DNA of 64,000 nt from JBAXXL01 sp038206725 (lineage in GTDB: Bacteria; Bacteroidota; Ignavibacteria; Kapaibacteriales; UBA2268). The stretch is taken from positions 1 to 64,000 of the forward strand of contig JBBRAO010000011.1 of NCBI GenBank assembly GCA_038206725.1. Direction: 5' to 3'. Shown here piece by piece: positions 8,898-17,326 of this stretch. Under the pieces are notes generated by a model that saw only the letters and a program-made list of their open reading frames with translations, ran no database searches and was not told where the DNA came from. A program made the position numbers and the translations under genes. The stretch's first letter is position 1. Each line of letters opens with the position of its first letter.

Positions 8898-10475
8898 ATG
8901 AAGAAAAAGCTATTCGAAAGTCCTTTCTTTTGGGTTGGACTTGCAGTATTACTTCTTACTCCAATTTTGTTTTTCCCGATAAGTGCAGATCTTTCAATCT
9001 ATGTTTTGGGTGGAGAAGCTATTTTAGATGGCAAAAAACTATATGCCGATTTTATTGATATTAAACCACCTATATTCTACTATACTTTTGCTATGATAGT
9101 CAAAGTATTTGGAAGAAGCGAAATGGGTTTACGATTTTTCGATTTGATTATTCAATCAATTACATTGTATTTGATTTTTAAAACTGTGGATGCGAGTTCA
9201 AAAAATAAATTTTTTGCCGCAACAGCCGCTGTTTTATATTCCATCCTATACACAACAATGGCTTATTCGCAAACACTGCAAGGTGAAGCGCTTATTACAC
9301 CGATTATTATGACTGTTTTATATTTCCAAATCTCGACAAAGCAGAACCTATTTCGCTATCTTATTAGCGGTATTTTGATTGGGTTTGCGATTGGTATCAA
9401 ATATCCTTTGGGAATTATACTTATATTTATCATTTTCGATGATCTTATTAGTAAAAAAATGAGTTTCAAAAGGATTCTGTTTAAAGATTTGATAATATCC
9501 GGAACGGCTCTATTATTTTTTGTAATATCTTTATTTACACTTTTGGATAAGGAAGTTTTCAATGGATTTATGTTAATTACAGATTTGGTTGCTAAATACT
9601 CATCGAGACCGGCGTTGGACAGCCAATATTTAGTCTTTTCATTGAATATAATAGCTGAATTCTTGGGCGATAATATTTCATTTTTAATTACCGGGAGTGT
9701 GTTTGTAGCTATCTTTTTAATATTATTAAGAAAAATTAAAGACGAAGGAACCACCACCCTATTAACAAAAACGCTATTGTTAACACTTTTTCTGATTTTT
9801 TCAATTTTCGTTGAACGGAAATTTCACGGATATTACTTTGACAGAATGCTTCCTTTATGGGTGATTTTAGCCTCCTATACATTGACTTACTTTTTTCAGC
9901 AACTGCGCCGTAATTATTCTAAATATGATTATATGACAAAATTTTTGGCTGTAGCGGTCATTGTTTTAAGTTTTTATTTCAGTCCTGCACTTAGATACGT
10001 TTTTCGTGCTAAATCGGCTGTTTTATATGTTACCGATAAAGCAAAATTTAACTCGTTAGCATCGTACAGAGCTCAATGGCTCAATGTTGCCGATTATCTT
10101 AATAATCAACTACCAAACTACAAGGCTACTCCATTTCTACTTAATATTCAGACCGGTTCCGGACCTATAAATTATTTCACTCCGAAATTTAGACACTCTG
10201 CTTTTCAACAATCACAATTCTATTTCTCGGGCGAAGCCCCTAAATATTGGCAGGATAAGTTTTTTACCGAATTAACGAAAGCTGAATTCTTATGCATCGA
10301 AAACGATGATTCACATTCAACTATAACAGGGCATTCATTTACTTCAAGTTCATATATATTTGAACAAAAAGGAAATGCTTTTGCGGATGAAATAAAAAAC
10401 TATATTAATAACCATTTTAAGGTGGTCCATCAAACTATGAACTTTGATGTTTTTGAGAGGAATAGAGATTTATAG
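8898..10475 (+). CDS. GT-C fold membrane glycosyltransferase-like protein (GT39/ArnT-like)
   Basis: The ATG at 8898 is chosen because a Shine-Dalgarno-like AGGTG ends 6 bases upstream; an in-frame GTG at 8889 would add three residues. The product of about 525 residues has a dozen or so membrane segments. A short first loop (GGEAILDGKKLYADFIDIKPPIFYY) holds an acidic motif matching GT-C transferases that use polyprenyl-phosphate sugars. The C-terminal 130 residues are soluble and probably periplasmic. Such enzymes transfer a sugar to a lipid, glycan or protein on the periplasmic side. Donor and acceptor are unknown. It is monocistronic, with a strong bidirectional terminator behind it. Confidence 0.75.
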   Translation: MKKKLFESPFFWVGLAVLLLTPILFFPISADLSIYVLGGEAILDGKKLYADFIDIKPPIFYYTFAMIVKVFGRSEMGLRFFDLIIQSITLYLIFKTVDASSKNKFFAATAAVLYSILYTTMAYSQTLQGEALITPIIMTVLYFQISTKQNLFRYLISGILIGFAIGIKYPLGIILIFIIFDDLISKKMSFKRILFKDLIISGTALLFFVISLFTLLDKEVFNGFMLITDLVAKYSSRPALDSQYLVFSLNIIAEFLGDNISFLITGSVFVAIFLILLRKIKDEGTTTLLTKTLLLTLFLIFSIFVERKFHGYYFDRMLPLWVILASYTLTYFFQQLRRNYSKYDYMTKFLAVAVIVLSFYFSPALRYVFRAKSAVLYVTDKAKFNSLASYRAQWLNVADYLNNQLPNYKATPFLLNIQTGSGPINYFTPKFRHSAFQQSQFYFSGEAPKYWQDKFFTELTKAEFLCIENDDSHSTITGHSFTSSSYIFEQKGNAFADEIKNYINNHFKVVHQTMNFDVFERNRDL

Positions 10476-10502
10476 CGTTAATCATCAAAACACTTATTCA
10501 TT

Positions 10503-10536
10503 AAAAAATCCTTCTTATTACAAGAAGGATTTTTTT
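10503..10536. terminator. Bidirectional rho-independent terminator between convergent genes
   Basis: A stem of about 12 bp, AAAAATCCTTCTT / AAGAAGGATTTTT with a 6-base loop, has T-tracts on both strands. It lies between the rightward glycosyltransferase-like gene and the leftward transglutaminase-like gene, so it can end transcription from both sides. Confidence 0.85.
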
Positions 10537-10559
10537 GTAAATTCAATTTTGGATAAGAA

Positions 10560-12947
10560 TTATCGAACAATAGTAAATTGCTTGGATCCGGAACAAGCAT
10601 TTAATTTTATATAATAAACTCCCGAAGATAATTCACTGACAGGTATTTGAAATGGACTATTTAAATTAATTGCCTCAATGTTCAACTTCTTTATTAAGAC
10701 TCCAATTGATGAGTAAATCTCAATTGTTTTAGATTGCGAAATTAATAAATCATTGCCGGGAATTGTTACATTTATATAATCGGATGCAGGATTGGGAGAA
10801 ATGGAAATATCATTAATTAAATTAATATCTTTGCATGATTGAACGCTAACATCTGCATCGTCTATTTTACCCTCTATTCCCTTTATTTCGCCTTCGACTA
10901 AGCTGATTTCACCATCCAAGTATTCATAATTTGATAGAGAAGTTTTATTCGAAACAACAAAGTACCATTCTTCATTATCTTCAGGAATGGCGAACAATAT
11001 GTCTGCTTTGTTGACTTTTGTATAAGGGAAATATGCGTTAAATTGAGCAGAACCTTTGAATTTTGCATAGTTTATTTTATCGAGTAAAAACATATCAACA
11101 TTACCGGCGGTTGAATCGCCCCATTTTTTAAAACGGCTTCTTTGGGCATCCTTTAGAGATTCGTTACTTATAATTTCATCAGATTGAAATTTAACATGAA
11201 GACCAAAATTTGATTTTTCAGGTAATGGCACTTTTTGGAAATTATTTTTTGGCAAATTATAATTGTCTATCTGAATTAAACCACTATATTGAGCATTTGC
11301 CAATGATAAATTAGTATTGACGCGGAAGACATTTGTTTCGCTTGGCGAATAACCAAGAGATTTGTTGTAAACCTGAACAAAGTACAATTTTGCGTCGCCG
11401 GCTTTAAATTCGATCACGCCACTTTTGCCGGTGTAAAATGTGCCACTATAGGCCACATTGTTATCTCCTGGATGACCGGGAGAAGCAAATATTAAAACTT
11501 GCAGATCGGGTATTGGTAAATTAGTAGCTTTGTCAACGATGCTAAGCTTAACATCGCAGGTTTTGGTATAAGGTTCAGTATTGTTTAATTGCCAACCGTC
11601 GGCTCTCCAACCTTGAATGATAGATAACACCCAGTAATCTGGCGCAAGGGTTTCATAAAATGCCGGATCGAACGAAGTCCATCCCCAACCTGAAGTAACT
11701 AAACCCCCACGGAAAAATTCAAAATGTTGCCATCCTTCTTCCCAAAATCCGCCCCATACGTGGTCTTCACGCATAGTGCCTTGATAAATAGCAGGAATCA
11801 AGGCTGTTCTAGCGGCGGCCGTGATTAAGTAAGCATCTTCCCCGCAATTCCCACGATGTTGATACAATATTTGGCAAGGATTTATTGCTCTTGCCTTATT
11901 AGCTTCAGCATCAAGTGGTATTGCCCTTGACGCCCAATTGCAGAGCATATCTAATGCGCCATCTGTATTAGCTATTTCTCTGCCAAAATATTTATAGGTT
12001 TTAACGCCGTCCCAAAGGTATTCAGCATTTGTCATCATATCTTGAAATTTCATAATGGTTTTTACTTCTCCCACAGCAGTTTTCACGTTTACATTTGTAT
12101 AATCATAGTTTGGATTAGGGTTATTCCAAATATAATCTTTCCAAAAATAACCATAAGTTCTTTGTTGGGGATCATTCAGATTATCTTCCGACCATAAGCC
12201 TTCCTCAGAAAGCTTTGGCATTACAACATACCAGTAATAAATATCACGAGGTATTTCTTTCCATACATAACCCGAGGCCGTTTTTATCTTATATTCAGTT
12301 GTAGTATAATCGGCATACTCCTTTAACCTTACATATTTCAATTGAGGATCTAATTCATAAATCATTTCAGCGTTTTGCTTTAATAAATTAATATTTTTCA
12401 TAAATCTTGAATTTGTAAGTGCTTGTATTGATAAATTTGCTATTTGAAATGCAATTTCATCCTTTAGAACTTTAGCCGACCCCAAAATCAAATTAGCAAA
12501 GGTATCGGCTTTCGTGCCGAGCAATTCAAAATTTATTGCTAAATCTTTGCGAATCCATTCGGGTGATTCCGCTAAGGCAAGCTTACATTTATCAGTGGCT
12601 TCATAAGCAGGTAAAACTTTTTCAAGGGTTTTAGTTCCGGTATTTATTTTATAAACAGAGTACTTCCCGTCATAGATTGTATGACTTGTATTTATCTTTT
12701 TGATTTCGTTGGTCTGACCGTAATAAATTTGGTCTGTAATATTGTTTTGTAAAAAAACAGTTATTATATCGCCTGATTGTAATTTGTTGGGTTCAACTTT
12801 ATACAACTGTATTTCTTGAATCGGTTGATTATATTTCTCTAATATTATTCCTTGAGCGGAATTTGGAAGAATACATATCGGATCTTTAGCAAATACCACA
12901 ACCGCCGATATTAATGAAATTAACGTTAGTAAGAAAAAGTTTTTCAT
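10560..12947 (-). CDS. Secreted transglutaminase-like protein with T9SS C-terminal domain
   Basis: The 795-residue protein begins with a signal peptide (MKNFFLLTLISLISAVVVFA). The central part carries a transglutaminase-like (papain-fold) core: the Cys motif QHRGNCGEDAYLITAAART at about 365-385, the His motif EDHVWGGFWEEGW at about 395-410 and an Asp in WTSFDPAF at about 427. All three positions of a Cys-His-Asp triad thus seem present. An Ig or carboxypeptidase-regulatory-like region follows (VKLSIVDKATNLPIPDLQV). The last 85 residues form a type A T9SS sorting domain (ISPNPASDYINV ... LSSGVYYIKL ... KQFTIVR). It should be exported to the cell surface or medium. Peptide or protein hydrolysis or crosslinking is possible; the substrate is unknown. 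Confidence 0.85.
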   Translation of the reverse strand: MKNFFLLTLISLISAVVVFAKDPICILPNSAQGIILEKYNQPIQEIQLYKVEPNKLQSGDIITVFLQNNITDQIYYGQTNEIKKINTSHTIYDGKYSVYKINTGTKTLEKVLPAYEATDKCKLALAESPEWIRKDLAINFELLGTKADTFANLILGSAKVLKDEIAFQIANLSIQALTNSRFMKNINLLKQNAEMIYELDPQLKYVRLKEYADYTTTEYKIKTASGYVWKEIPRDIYYWYVVMPKLSEEGLWSEDNLNDPQQRTYGYFWKDYIWNNPNPNYDYTNVNVKTAVGEVKTIMKFQDMMTNAEYLWDGVKTYKYFGREIANTDGALDMLCNWASRAIPLDAEANKARAINPCQILYQHRGNCGEDAYLITAAARTALIPAIYQGTMREDHVWGGFWEEGWQHFEFFRGGLVTSGWGWTSFDPAFYETLAPDYWVLSIIQGWRADGWQLNNTEPYTKTCDVKLSIVDKATNLPIPDLQVLIFASPGHPGDNNVAYSGTFYTGKSGVIEFKAGDAKLYFVQVYNKSLGYSPSETNVFRVNTNLSLANAQYSGLIQIDNYNLPKNNFQKVPLPEKSNFGLHVKFQSDEIISNESLKDAQRSRFKKWGDSTAGNVDMFLLDKINYAKFKGSAQFNAYFPYTKVNKADILFAIPEDNEEWYFVVSNKTSLSNYEYLDGEISLVEGEIKGIEGKIDDADVSVQSCKDINLINDISISPNPASDYINVTIPGNDLLISQSKTIEIYSSIGVLIKKLNIEAINLNSPFQIPVSELSSGVYYIKLNACSGSKQFTIVR

Positions 12948-13010
12948 TGTATTTCCTAAATTGATAAAATAAATATATACTAATTTATGAAATTATTTTT
13001 GATTTCTGCG

Positions 13011-14624
13011 CTATATTTTCAAAATCGTTGTCGAATAACAATTTTCGCAGTTTATTATTTTCAGAAAATAGACTCCTTTACTAATGTGGCTTAAATCAAT
13101 TACGGTTTGTTGGTTCGTTATTTCGGTTTTATAGATTACTTCGCCCAGTAAATTAGATATAATGAGTTGCGATTGCTCGAGTTTCGTTGTACATATAGTA
13201 ATTTTTTCTGAAAATGGGTTGGGGTAAACATTGATTGCAAGCCCTGCCCTATTTTCCAAAACCGATGTAATAGCTCCCTTAAGAGTAGGCATTGTATCCA
13301 ATTGCAATTTCCATCCCTTGTTATCCCCACTCCCCGAATATGCGCCTCTGAAAGTCCAGTCGCTTGAGTCGCCATTGAAATCTTTATTCCACCAAAGGAG
13401 AGTTTGGAAAATATCGTTCGAAGAAGCTTGTCCCGCAAGTTGACCATTTTTAGGGTATAAGCTGAGTGAATTGATGTCCTTAGTAGCTGACAACACATAT
13501 TTCGACGCATTTTCATAGGTATCAGTTATATTGTCTTCCATATTATCAAAATTGGTGATTGGAGCGGTCGCAAATACAGCATTTGCATAGCAATATTGCA
13601 GATATTTTGTGTTTGCGCTGTAAAGCCTAATTCCGCCCTTCGTATTTTTTACCCAAACCGTGTTATGAAAAATCTTTATATTCTGAGGTTCAACACCATT
13701 TTGCGAACTTATGTAAACAGCCCGAAAATCTTCTGAATTATTGTGATTTACAAAGATATTATTATACAAATTGATATTTCCCGTTCCTTGGAATAAGGCT
13801 TCATTTGGATTTTGCCAAAAGAAGTTGCCATAAATTTCGTAATAATCATTTACGCCCCATCCTTTTTGTGGACACCCACCGACTAACAGGTTTGGTCTTG
13901 CCGAACTACCCGACGAACCATTAGCTTCCTTGGAGAAAACATTTTGACGGATAATGGTTTTTCCGTTTACCGCAGTTCCTTCAAACTCGTCGCGAACGCC
14001 ATCCAATTGGTGCTTGATTTCAATGTTATATCCGATTGTATTTGCTATATAATTATATTCGATAATTCCATTTACAAATGGTTTGCCGCCATCGGAATTA
14101 CCGAGGTACATCCCCGTTCCTGCACCAATTATCCTATTTTTACGAATAATCCAATTCCAAGCCGGACATTTGGTACTAATTCCTACAATCTGCTGATTAT
14201 TGCCATAATTTATGATATTCAAATATTCCAAAGTTATATGATGAGCCCAATTACCGGCGGTACCTTCGGCTTTCACCGCATCCACTGCTAAATTTAACCC
14301 ATCCAACTGAAGATTTTTAATTATGATATAGGAACATTTGGTGAGGCTTAGGGTATTAACACCCGACTTTGCTTCGAAAACGGTGGTGTATAAATCACTG
14401 CTACCCATAATTACTATTGGTTGCGTATCAGTTCCGTTTCTATCAACCAATTTTAGGCTATTCGTATAAGTCCCGGCGGTTAAACAAAGTGTATCGCCGG
14501 CGGTTAATAAAGTTAAAGATGTTTTATAGTTTTCAGGAGTTGCGGTTATTAATTTCGCGAATGCTTTATCGCTAATTGGAAAAAGTAAACAAATTAAGAA
14601 TGCGGAGAAGTAGATTTTTTTCAT
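13011..14624 (-). CDS. Secreted right-handed beta-helix protein with T9SS C-terminal domain
   Basis: The 537-residue product has an N-terminal signal peptide (MKKIYFSAFLICLLFPISDKAFA). The opening ITATPENYKTSLTLLTAGDTLCLTAGTYT is the typical first turn of parallel beta-helix proteins of the chondroitinase-B/right-handed helix type. Successive rungs follow (YIIIKNLQLDGLNL, HHITLEYLNIINYG, WIIRKNRIIGAGTGMYLG, GIIEYNYIANTIG, INLYNNIFVNHNN, IKIFHNTVWVKN). The C-terminus (NVYPNPFSEKITI ... LLGEVIY ... ISKGVYFLKI) is a T9SS type A domain. A polysaccharide-binding or lyase role is suggested by the fold, but no catalytic set can be claimed. It lies 63 bp upstream of the transglutaminase-like gene on the same strand and may be cotranscribed with it. 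Confidence 0.85.
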   Translation of the reverse strand: MKKIYFSAFLICLLFPISDKAFAKLITATPENYKTSLTLLTAGDTLCLTAGTYTNSLKLVDRNGTDTQPIVIMGSSDLYTTVFEAKSGVNTLSLTKCSYIIIKNLQLDGLNLAVDAVKAEGTAGNWAHHITLEYLNIINYGNNQQIVGISTKCPAWNWIIRKNRIIGAGTGMYLGNSDGGKPFVNGIIEYNYIANTIGYNIEIKHQLDGVRDEFEGTAVNGKTIIRQNVFSKEANGSSGSSARPNLLVGGCPQKGWGVNDYYEIYGNFFWQNPNEALFQGTGNINLYNNIFVNHNNSEDFRAVYISSQNGVEPQNIKIFHNTVWVKNTKGGIRLYSANTKYLQYCYANAVFATAPITNFDNMEDNITDTYENASKYVLSATKDINSLSLYPKNGQLAGQASSNDIFQTLLWWNKDFNGDSSDWTFRGAYSGSGDNKGWKLQLDTMPTLKGAITSVLENRAGLAINVYPNPFSEKITICTTKLEQSQLIISNLLGEVIYKTEITNQQTVIDLSHISKGVYFLKIINCENCYSTTILKI

Positions 14625-14657
14625 ATTTATATCACAATTAAGGTTATTAATTACAAG

Positions 14658-14978
14658 TCAATTCCAATAAAATCCATAGACCAAAAGCCTGTTAACGACA
14701 ACTATCATAGCAAAGGAAATAAACGGCGCGATATACAGTTTATTCAATTTGCCAAATTCCTTGTTTGCGCTGTCAAGGGGGTACTTTGTTCCAAAAGCCG
14801 ACCCCAAACCCGAAAGAAAAGCAAACGGACTACAAATCGCGGCTATCAAGCTAATAAAGGCAGGTGCGGGTAGATTGAGCAATGTTCTAATAACAATGCC
14901 GATAAACATAGAATAAATTAAAATTGACCCTATTACGAATATAAGTATCGAATTGATTAATATGTTTCTATGTATCAT
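14658..14978 (-). CDS. Small inner-membrane protein of unknown function
   Basis: The 106-residue product has three likely membrane helices (about 8-30, 37-62 and 82-102) and no motif I recognise. Its ATG directly follows the stop codon of the lipoprotein gene (TAGATG), so the two are probably translationally coupled. It is the last gene of the fluoride-channel operon. Confidence 0.6.
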   Translation of the reverse strand: MIHRNILINSILIFVIGSILIYSMFIGIVIRTLLNLPAPAFISLIAAICSPFAFLSGLGSAFGTKYPLDSANKEFGKLNKLYIAPFISFAMIVVVNRLLVYGFYWN

Positions 14979-15509
14979 CTATTTCGCTTCCCTCAATTCT
15001 TTCCGCCAAGCAGAAAGACTGATTACTGTGTCGTTTACCACATCGTAGAATTTTATTTCGTTGGTTTTTGGATAAACGTAGAAATTAAAGTGCGCTACAT
15101 AGTTCGTGCCGTTGTCCACGCCGGCTTTTACCCAGTAACACTGTTCGTTTAATTCCTTTGGACTCGCATAAATCCAAACAATCATACGTCGCGCACCTTT
15201 GGTTTGCTTTTCAATATATTTAGCGCGTTCCTTTACTTCGGGAAGATCAAAAATCAAATAGCAAATTTTCTGTTCATTTTTGTCATTGATGAGTGGTTTG
15301 TCGGAGTTATCGGTATTGACAGGGTCCTTTTCAATATCACTCCAAAGTCCGGTCGTGTCAACCTTCTTTTCTTTCTTTTCTTTTGGACTAACGGTTTCTT
15401 TGACATCTTTAACGGCTTTGCCAAAATCAATCTTTTTATTCCAAAAATCTGAATCACAAGCTGTTAACAACAAAGATAATACTAATAATACAAGTATATT
15501 TTTATTCAT
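14979..15509 (-). CDS. Predicted lipoprotein of unknown function
   Basis: The 176-residue protein has a type II signal peptide with lipobox LLTAC, giving a lipid-modified Cys18 followed by DSD. A charged linker of K, E and V residues (about 30-55) leads to a small globular domain (about 75-176: ICYLIFDLPEVKERAKYIEKQ, YVAHFNFYVYPKTNEIKFYDV) that I do not recognise. It sits between the ADP-ribosylglycohydrolase gene (9 bp upstream) and the small membrane protein (abutting) and looks like part of the same operon. Confidence 0.65.
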   Translation of the reverse strand: MNKNILVLLVLSLLLTACDSDFWNKKIDFGKAVKDVKETVSPKEKKEKKVDTTGLWSDIEKDPVNTDNSDKPLINDKNEQKICYLIFDLPEVKERAKYIEKQTKGARRMIVWIYASPKELNEQCYWVKAGVDNGTNYVAHFNFYVYPKTNEIKFYDVVNDTVISLSAWRKELREAK

Positions 15510-15518
15510 AATTCCCTC

Positions 15519-16301
15519 TTAATATCCATATTTTTCTGAAAATTTTTCAATTAATTCTATCATTTCCCGTGGAATAATATTCATTACATTTTCTATTATC
15601 TTTTCGGGTATTTCTTTGTAATACGCTTCGGCTATACTTCCTGATATACAAGCAAGCGTGTCGCTGTCACCTCCGAGCGATATGGCTAACCGGATTGCGC
15701 TTTCAAAATCGGTACTTTCCAAAAATGCTATTATTGATTCCGGAACTGTGCCTTGACAGCTTTCATCAAATGCAAAAATTGCTCTAATTTCGTCTATGCT
15801 CCTATCCAAATCGTAACCGAATGTATCTTTTATATATTCTTTTATTTCGGCTTTGGTTTTACCGGTTCTTGCTAAAAATATTGCCGACGCTGTGGCTTGA
15901 GCACCTTTGATTCCTTCGGGATGGTTGTGGGTTACTTCGGCGCTTCGTTTTGCTTCTATTAAAATTTCTTCCAATGAATCATAAGCCCAACCTACGGGAC
16001 TCACGCGCATAGCTGAACCATTACCCCAACTATTATACGGTTTTGGCGATTCTTCATCTATCCACTTCACAAACCTTCCACCATAACCGCGATCCGGAAA
16101 ATTTCTGCCGTAAGATTGATATACTACCGTGTAGTCTAATTTGTGGAGAATACAATCCATTGTTGCAAATGTCATCACACTATCGTCTGTAAAAAAGTTC
16201 TTTCCGTTAAAAAGTGGAAACTCTGTAGTTTTGATATTATGCCATTCATAAACTGAGCCAACAATGCCGCCGATCATAGACCCTAAGATAAGATTCTTCA
16301 T
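15519..16301 (-). CDS. ADP-ribosylglycohydrolase family protein
   Basis: The 260-residue protein has the family hallmarks: N-terminal GSMIGGIVGSVYEW, the metal-binding FFTDDSVMTFATMDCIL near 37-53, NGSAMRVSPVGWAY, EVTHNHPEGIKGAQATASAIFLAR, and the second metal site GGDSDTLACISGSIAEAYY near 209-227. These Asp residues bind two Mg ions in DraG/ARH3-type hydrolases. The enzyme is expected to remove ADP-ribose from a protein, nucleic acid or small molecule in the cytoplasm. The gene abuts DUF190 (TAAATG), so it belongs to the crcB operon; its link to fluoride is unexplained. Confidence 0.88.
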   Translation of the reverse strand: MKNLILGSMIGGIVGSVYEWHNIKTTEFPLFNGKNFFTDDSVMTFATMDCILHKLDYTVVYQSYGRNFPDRGYGGRFVKWIDEESPKPYNSWGNGSAMRVSPVGWAYDSLEEILIEAKRSAEVTHNHPEGIKGAQATASAIFLARTGKTKAEIKEYIKDTFGYDLDRSIDEIRAIFAFDESCQGTVPESIIAFLESTDFESAIRLAISLGGDSDTLACISGSIAEAYYKEIPEKIIENVMNIIPREMIELIEKFSEKYGY

Positions 16302-16649
16302 TTACATACCCGGTTTATATCTTATTACTTCAGCTTTTTCAATTGTTATTAAACCACCGGATTTTGTTTTCTCGAATAAATTTTCAACTATCAAAACAAA
16401 ATTTCTAATTTTTTCTTCGGTATCGACAATTTCGATTATCAATGGTAAATCGGAAGAAATATCAAACAATTTTGCTGTGTGGATTTTTGAATTGGGTCCA
16501 AAGCCCATAATTCCTCTCGTAACTGTTGCACCCGAAAGCCCTTGCTTCTTAGCTTCATATACAATTACTTCATATAGGGGTTGATGAGCAAGTTTGTCCG
16601 ATTCACCGATGAATATCCGAAGTAGTTTAGCGTTTGGGTTATTTTTCAT
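16302..16649 (-). CDS. DUF190 family protein (PII-like fold)
   Basis: The 115-residue protein matches DUF190, a family with a PII-like alpha/beta fold often encoded beside crcB. Typical stretches are LLRIFIGESDKLAHQPLYEVIV, AKKQGLSGATVTRGIMGFGP, LSSDLPLIIEIVDTEEKIRNFV and GGLITIEKAEVIRY. Its start lies 2 bp after the crcB stop. A regulatory or small-molecule-sensing role in fluoride export is usually presumed for such proteins from their gene neighbourhood and has not been shown here. Confidence 0.88.
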   Translation of the reverse strand: MKNNPNAKLLRIFIGESDKLAHQPLYEVIVYEAKKQGLSGATVTRGIMGFGPNSKIHTAKLFDISSDLPLIIEIVDTEEKIRNFVLIVENLFEKTKSGGLITIEKAEVIRYKPGM

Positions 16650-16651
16650 TG

Positions 16652-17023
16652 TTATACCAATTTAGTGATTGAAAAGCCGATAAAGGTAGCCACAAGTCCA
16701 ACTAGGACACTTGCGCCAACATAAGTAGCCGCGGATAATAGTTGTCCATCTCTAAGCATTGCAATTGTTTCATTGGAAAAAGCGGAAAATGTTGTGAATC
16801 CCCCTAAAAATCCTGTTGCCAAGAACAAGCGCCATTCAGGTGAAATGTTACCTCTTTCACTAAGCCCAAATACAAGACCGATAAGCAAACATCCTGTTAT
16901 ATTAACCACAAAAGTTCCGAAAGGAAAAGTAGATAGAAACTTTGCTTGTACAAATTGAGAAATAAGGTATCGGGATACCCCACCCAAAAAACTACCCGCG
17001 CCTATAGCCAGTATTATTTTCAT
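16652..17023 (-). CDS. crcB: Fluoride ion channel CrcB/FluC
   Basis: The 123-residue, four-helix membrane protein has the CrcB hallmarks: GAGSFLGGVSRYLIS near the N-terminus, GTFVVNITGCLLIGLVFG with the conserved Asn, and ATGFLGGFTTFSAFSNE with the TTFS Phe/Ser region that lines the fluoride path. It works as an antiparallel dimer that lets fluoride leave the cell. It is the first gene of a five-gene leftward operon (crcB, DUF190, ADP-ribosylglycohydrolase, lipoprotein, membrane protein). I looked for a fluoride (crcB) riboswitch upstream and did not see its conserved pseudoknot sequences. Confidence 0.93.
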   Translation of the reverse strand: MKIILAIGAGSFLGGVSRYLISQFVQAKFLSTFPFGTFVVNITGCLLIGLVFGLSERGNISPEWRLFLATGFLGGFTTFSAFSNETIAMLRDGQLLSAATYVGASVLVGLVATFIGFSITKLV

Positions 17024-17326
17024 ATTTAGATTGTCCGTTTTGTTTGTGCCTTGTTCTTTACAGATTACTTAAAACTTATTTTTTTCGGAATATCATTATC
17101 AAAAATATAAAATTAACTTTTTTTTTGAAAATATCTACATTTTTATGGAAAGAATTACTGATCAATTAAATATAATTTATTGGCCTCTACTTTATAGAAT
17201 AGTCCAGGATTTTCGATTAAAGCTAATAAAAGCCGATATCGTTTAAATATCGGCTTTGGCTATTTTAGGTTTTTCAAACGATGCTGTTTGGAAATAATAA
17301 AAATTATTTATGACTAAAACCAATGT
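17024..17326. other. Intergenic region upstream of crcB
   Basis: These 303 bases are A+T-rich and hold no gene. They should contain the leftward crcB promoter and, near 17229-17257, a hairpin that serves as terminator for the 3-oxoacyl-synthase gene on the same strand. No riboswitch was recognised. Confidence 0.5.
17229..17257 (-). terminator. Terminator-like hairpin downstream of the FabH-like gene
   Basis: The 11-bp perfect inverted repeat AAAGCCGATAT / ATATCGGCTTT has a 7-base loop. On the - strand it is followed by TTTTATTAG, a short U-rich tail. It lies 70 bp after the stop of the leftward FabH-like gene. Confidence 0.65.

Noticed and set aside
17024..17160. Fluoride riboswitch ahead of crcB
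   Set aside because: The conserved GG-GATGG...CGCC-type pseudoknot segments were not found on the - strand in this leader.
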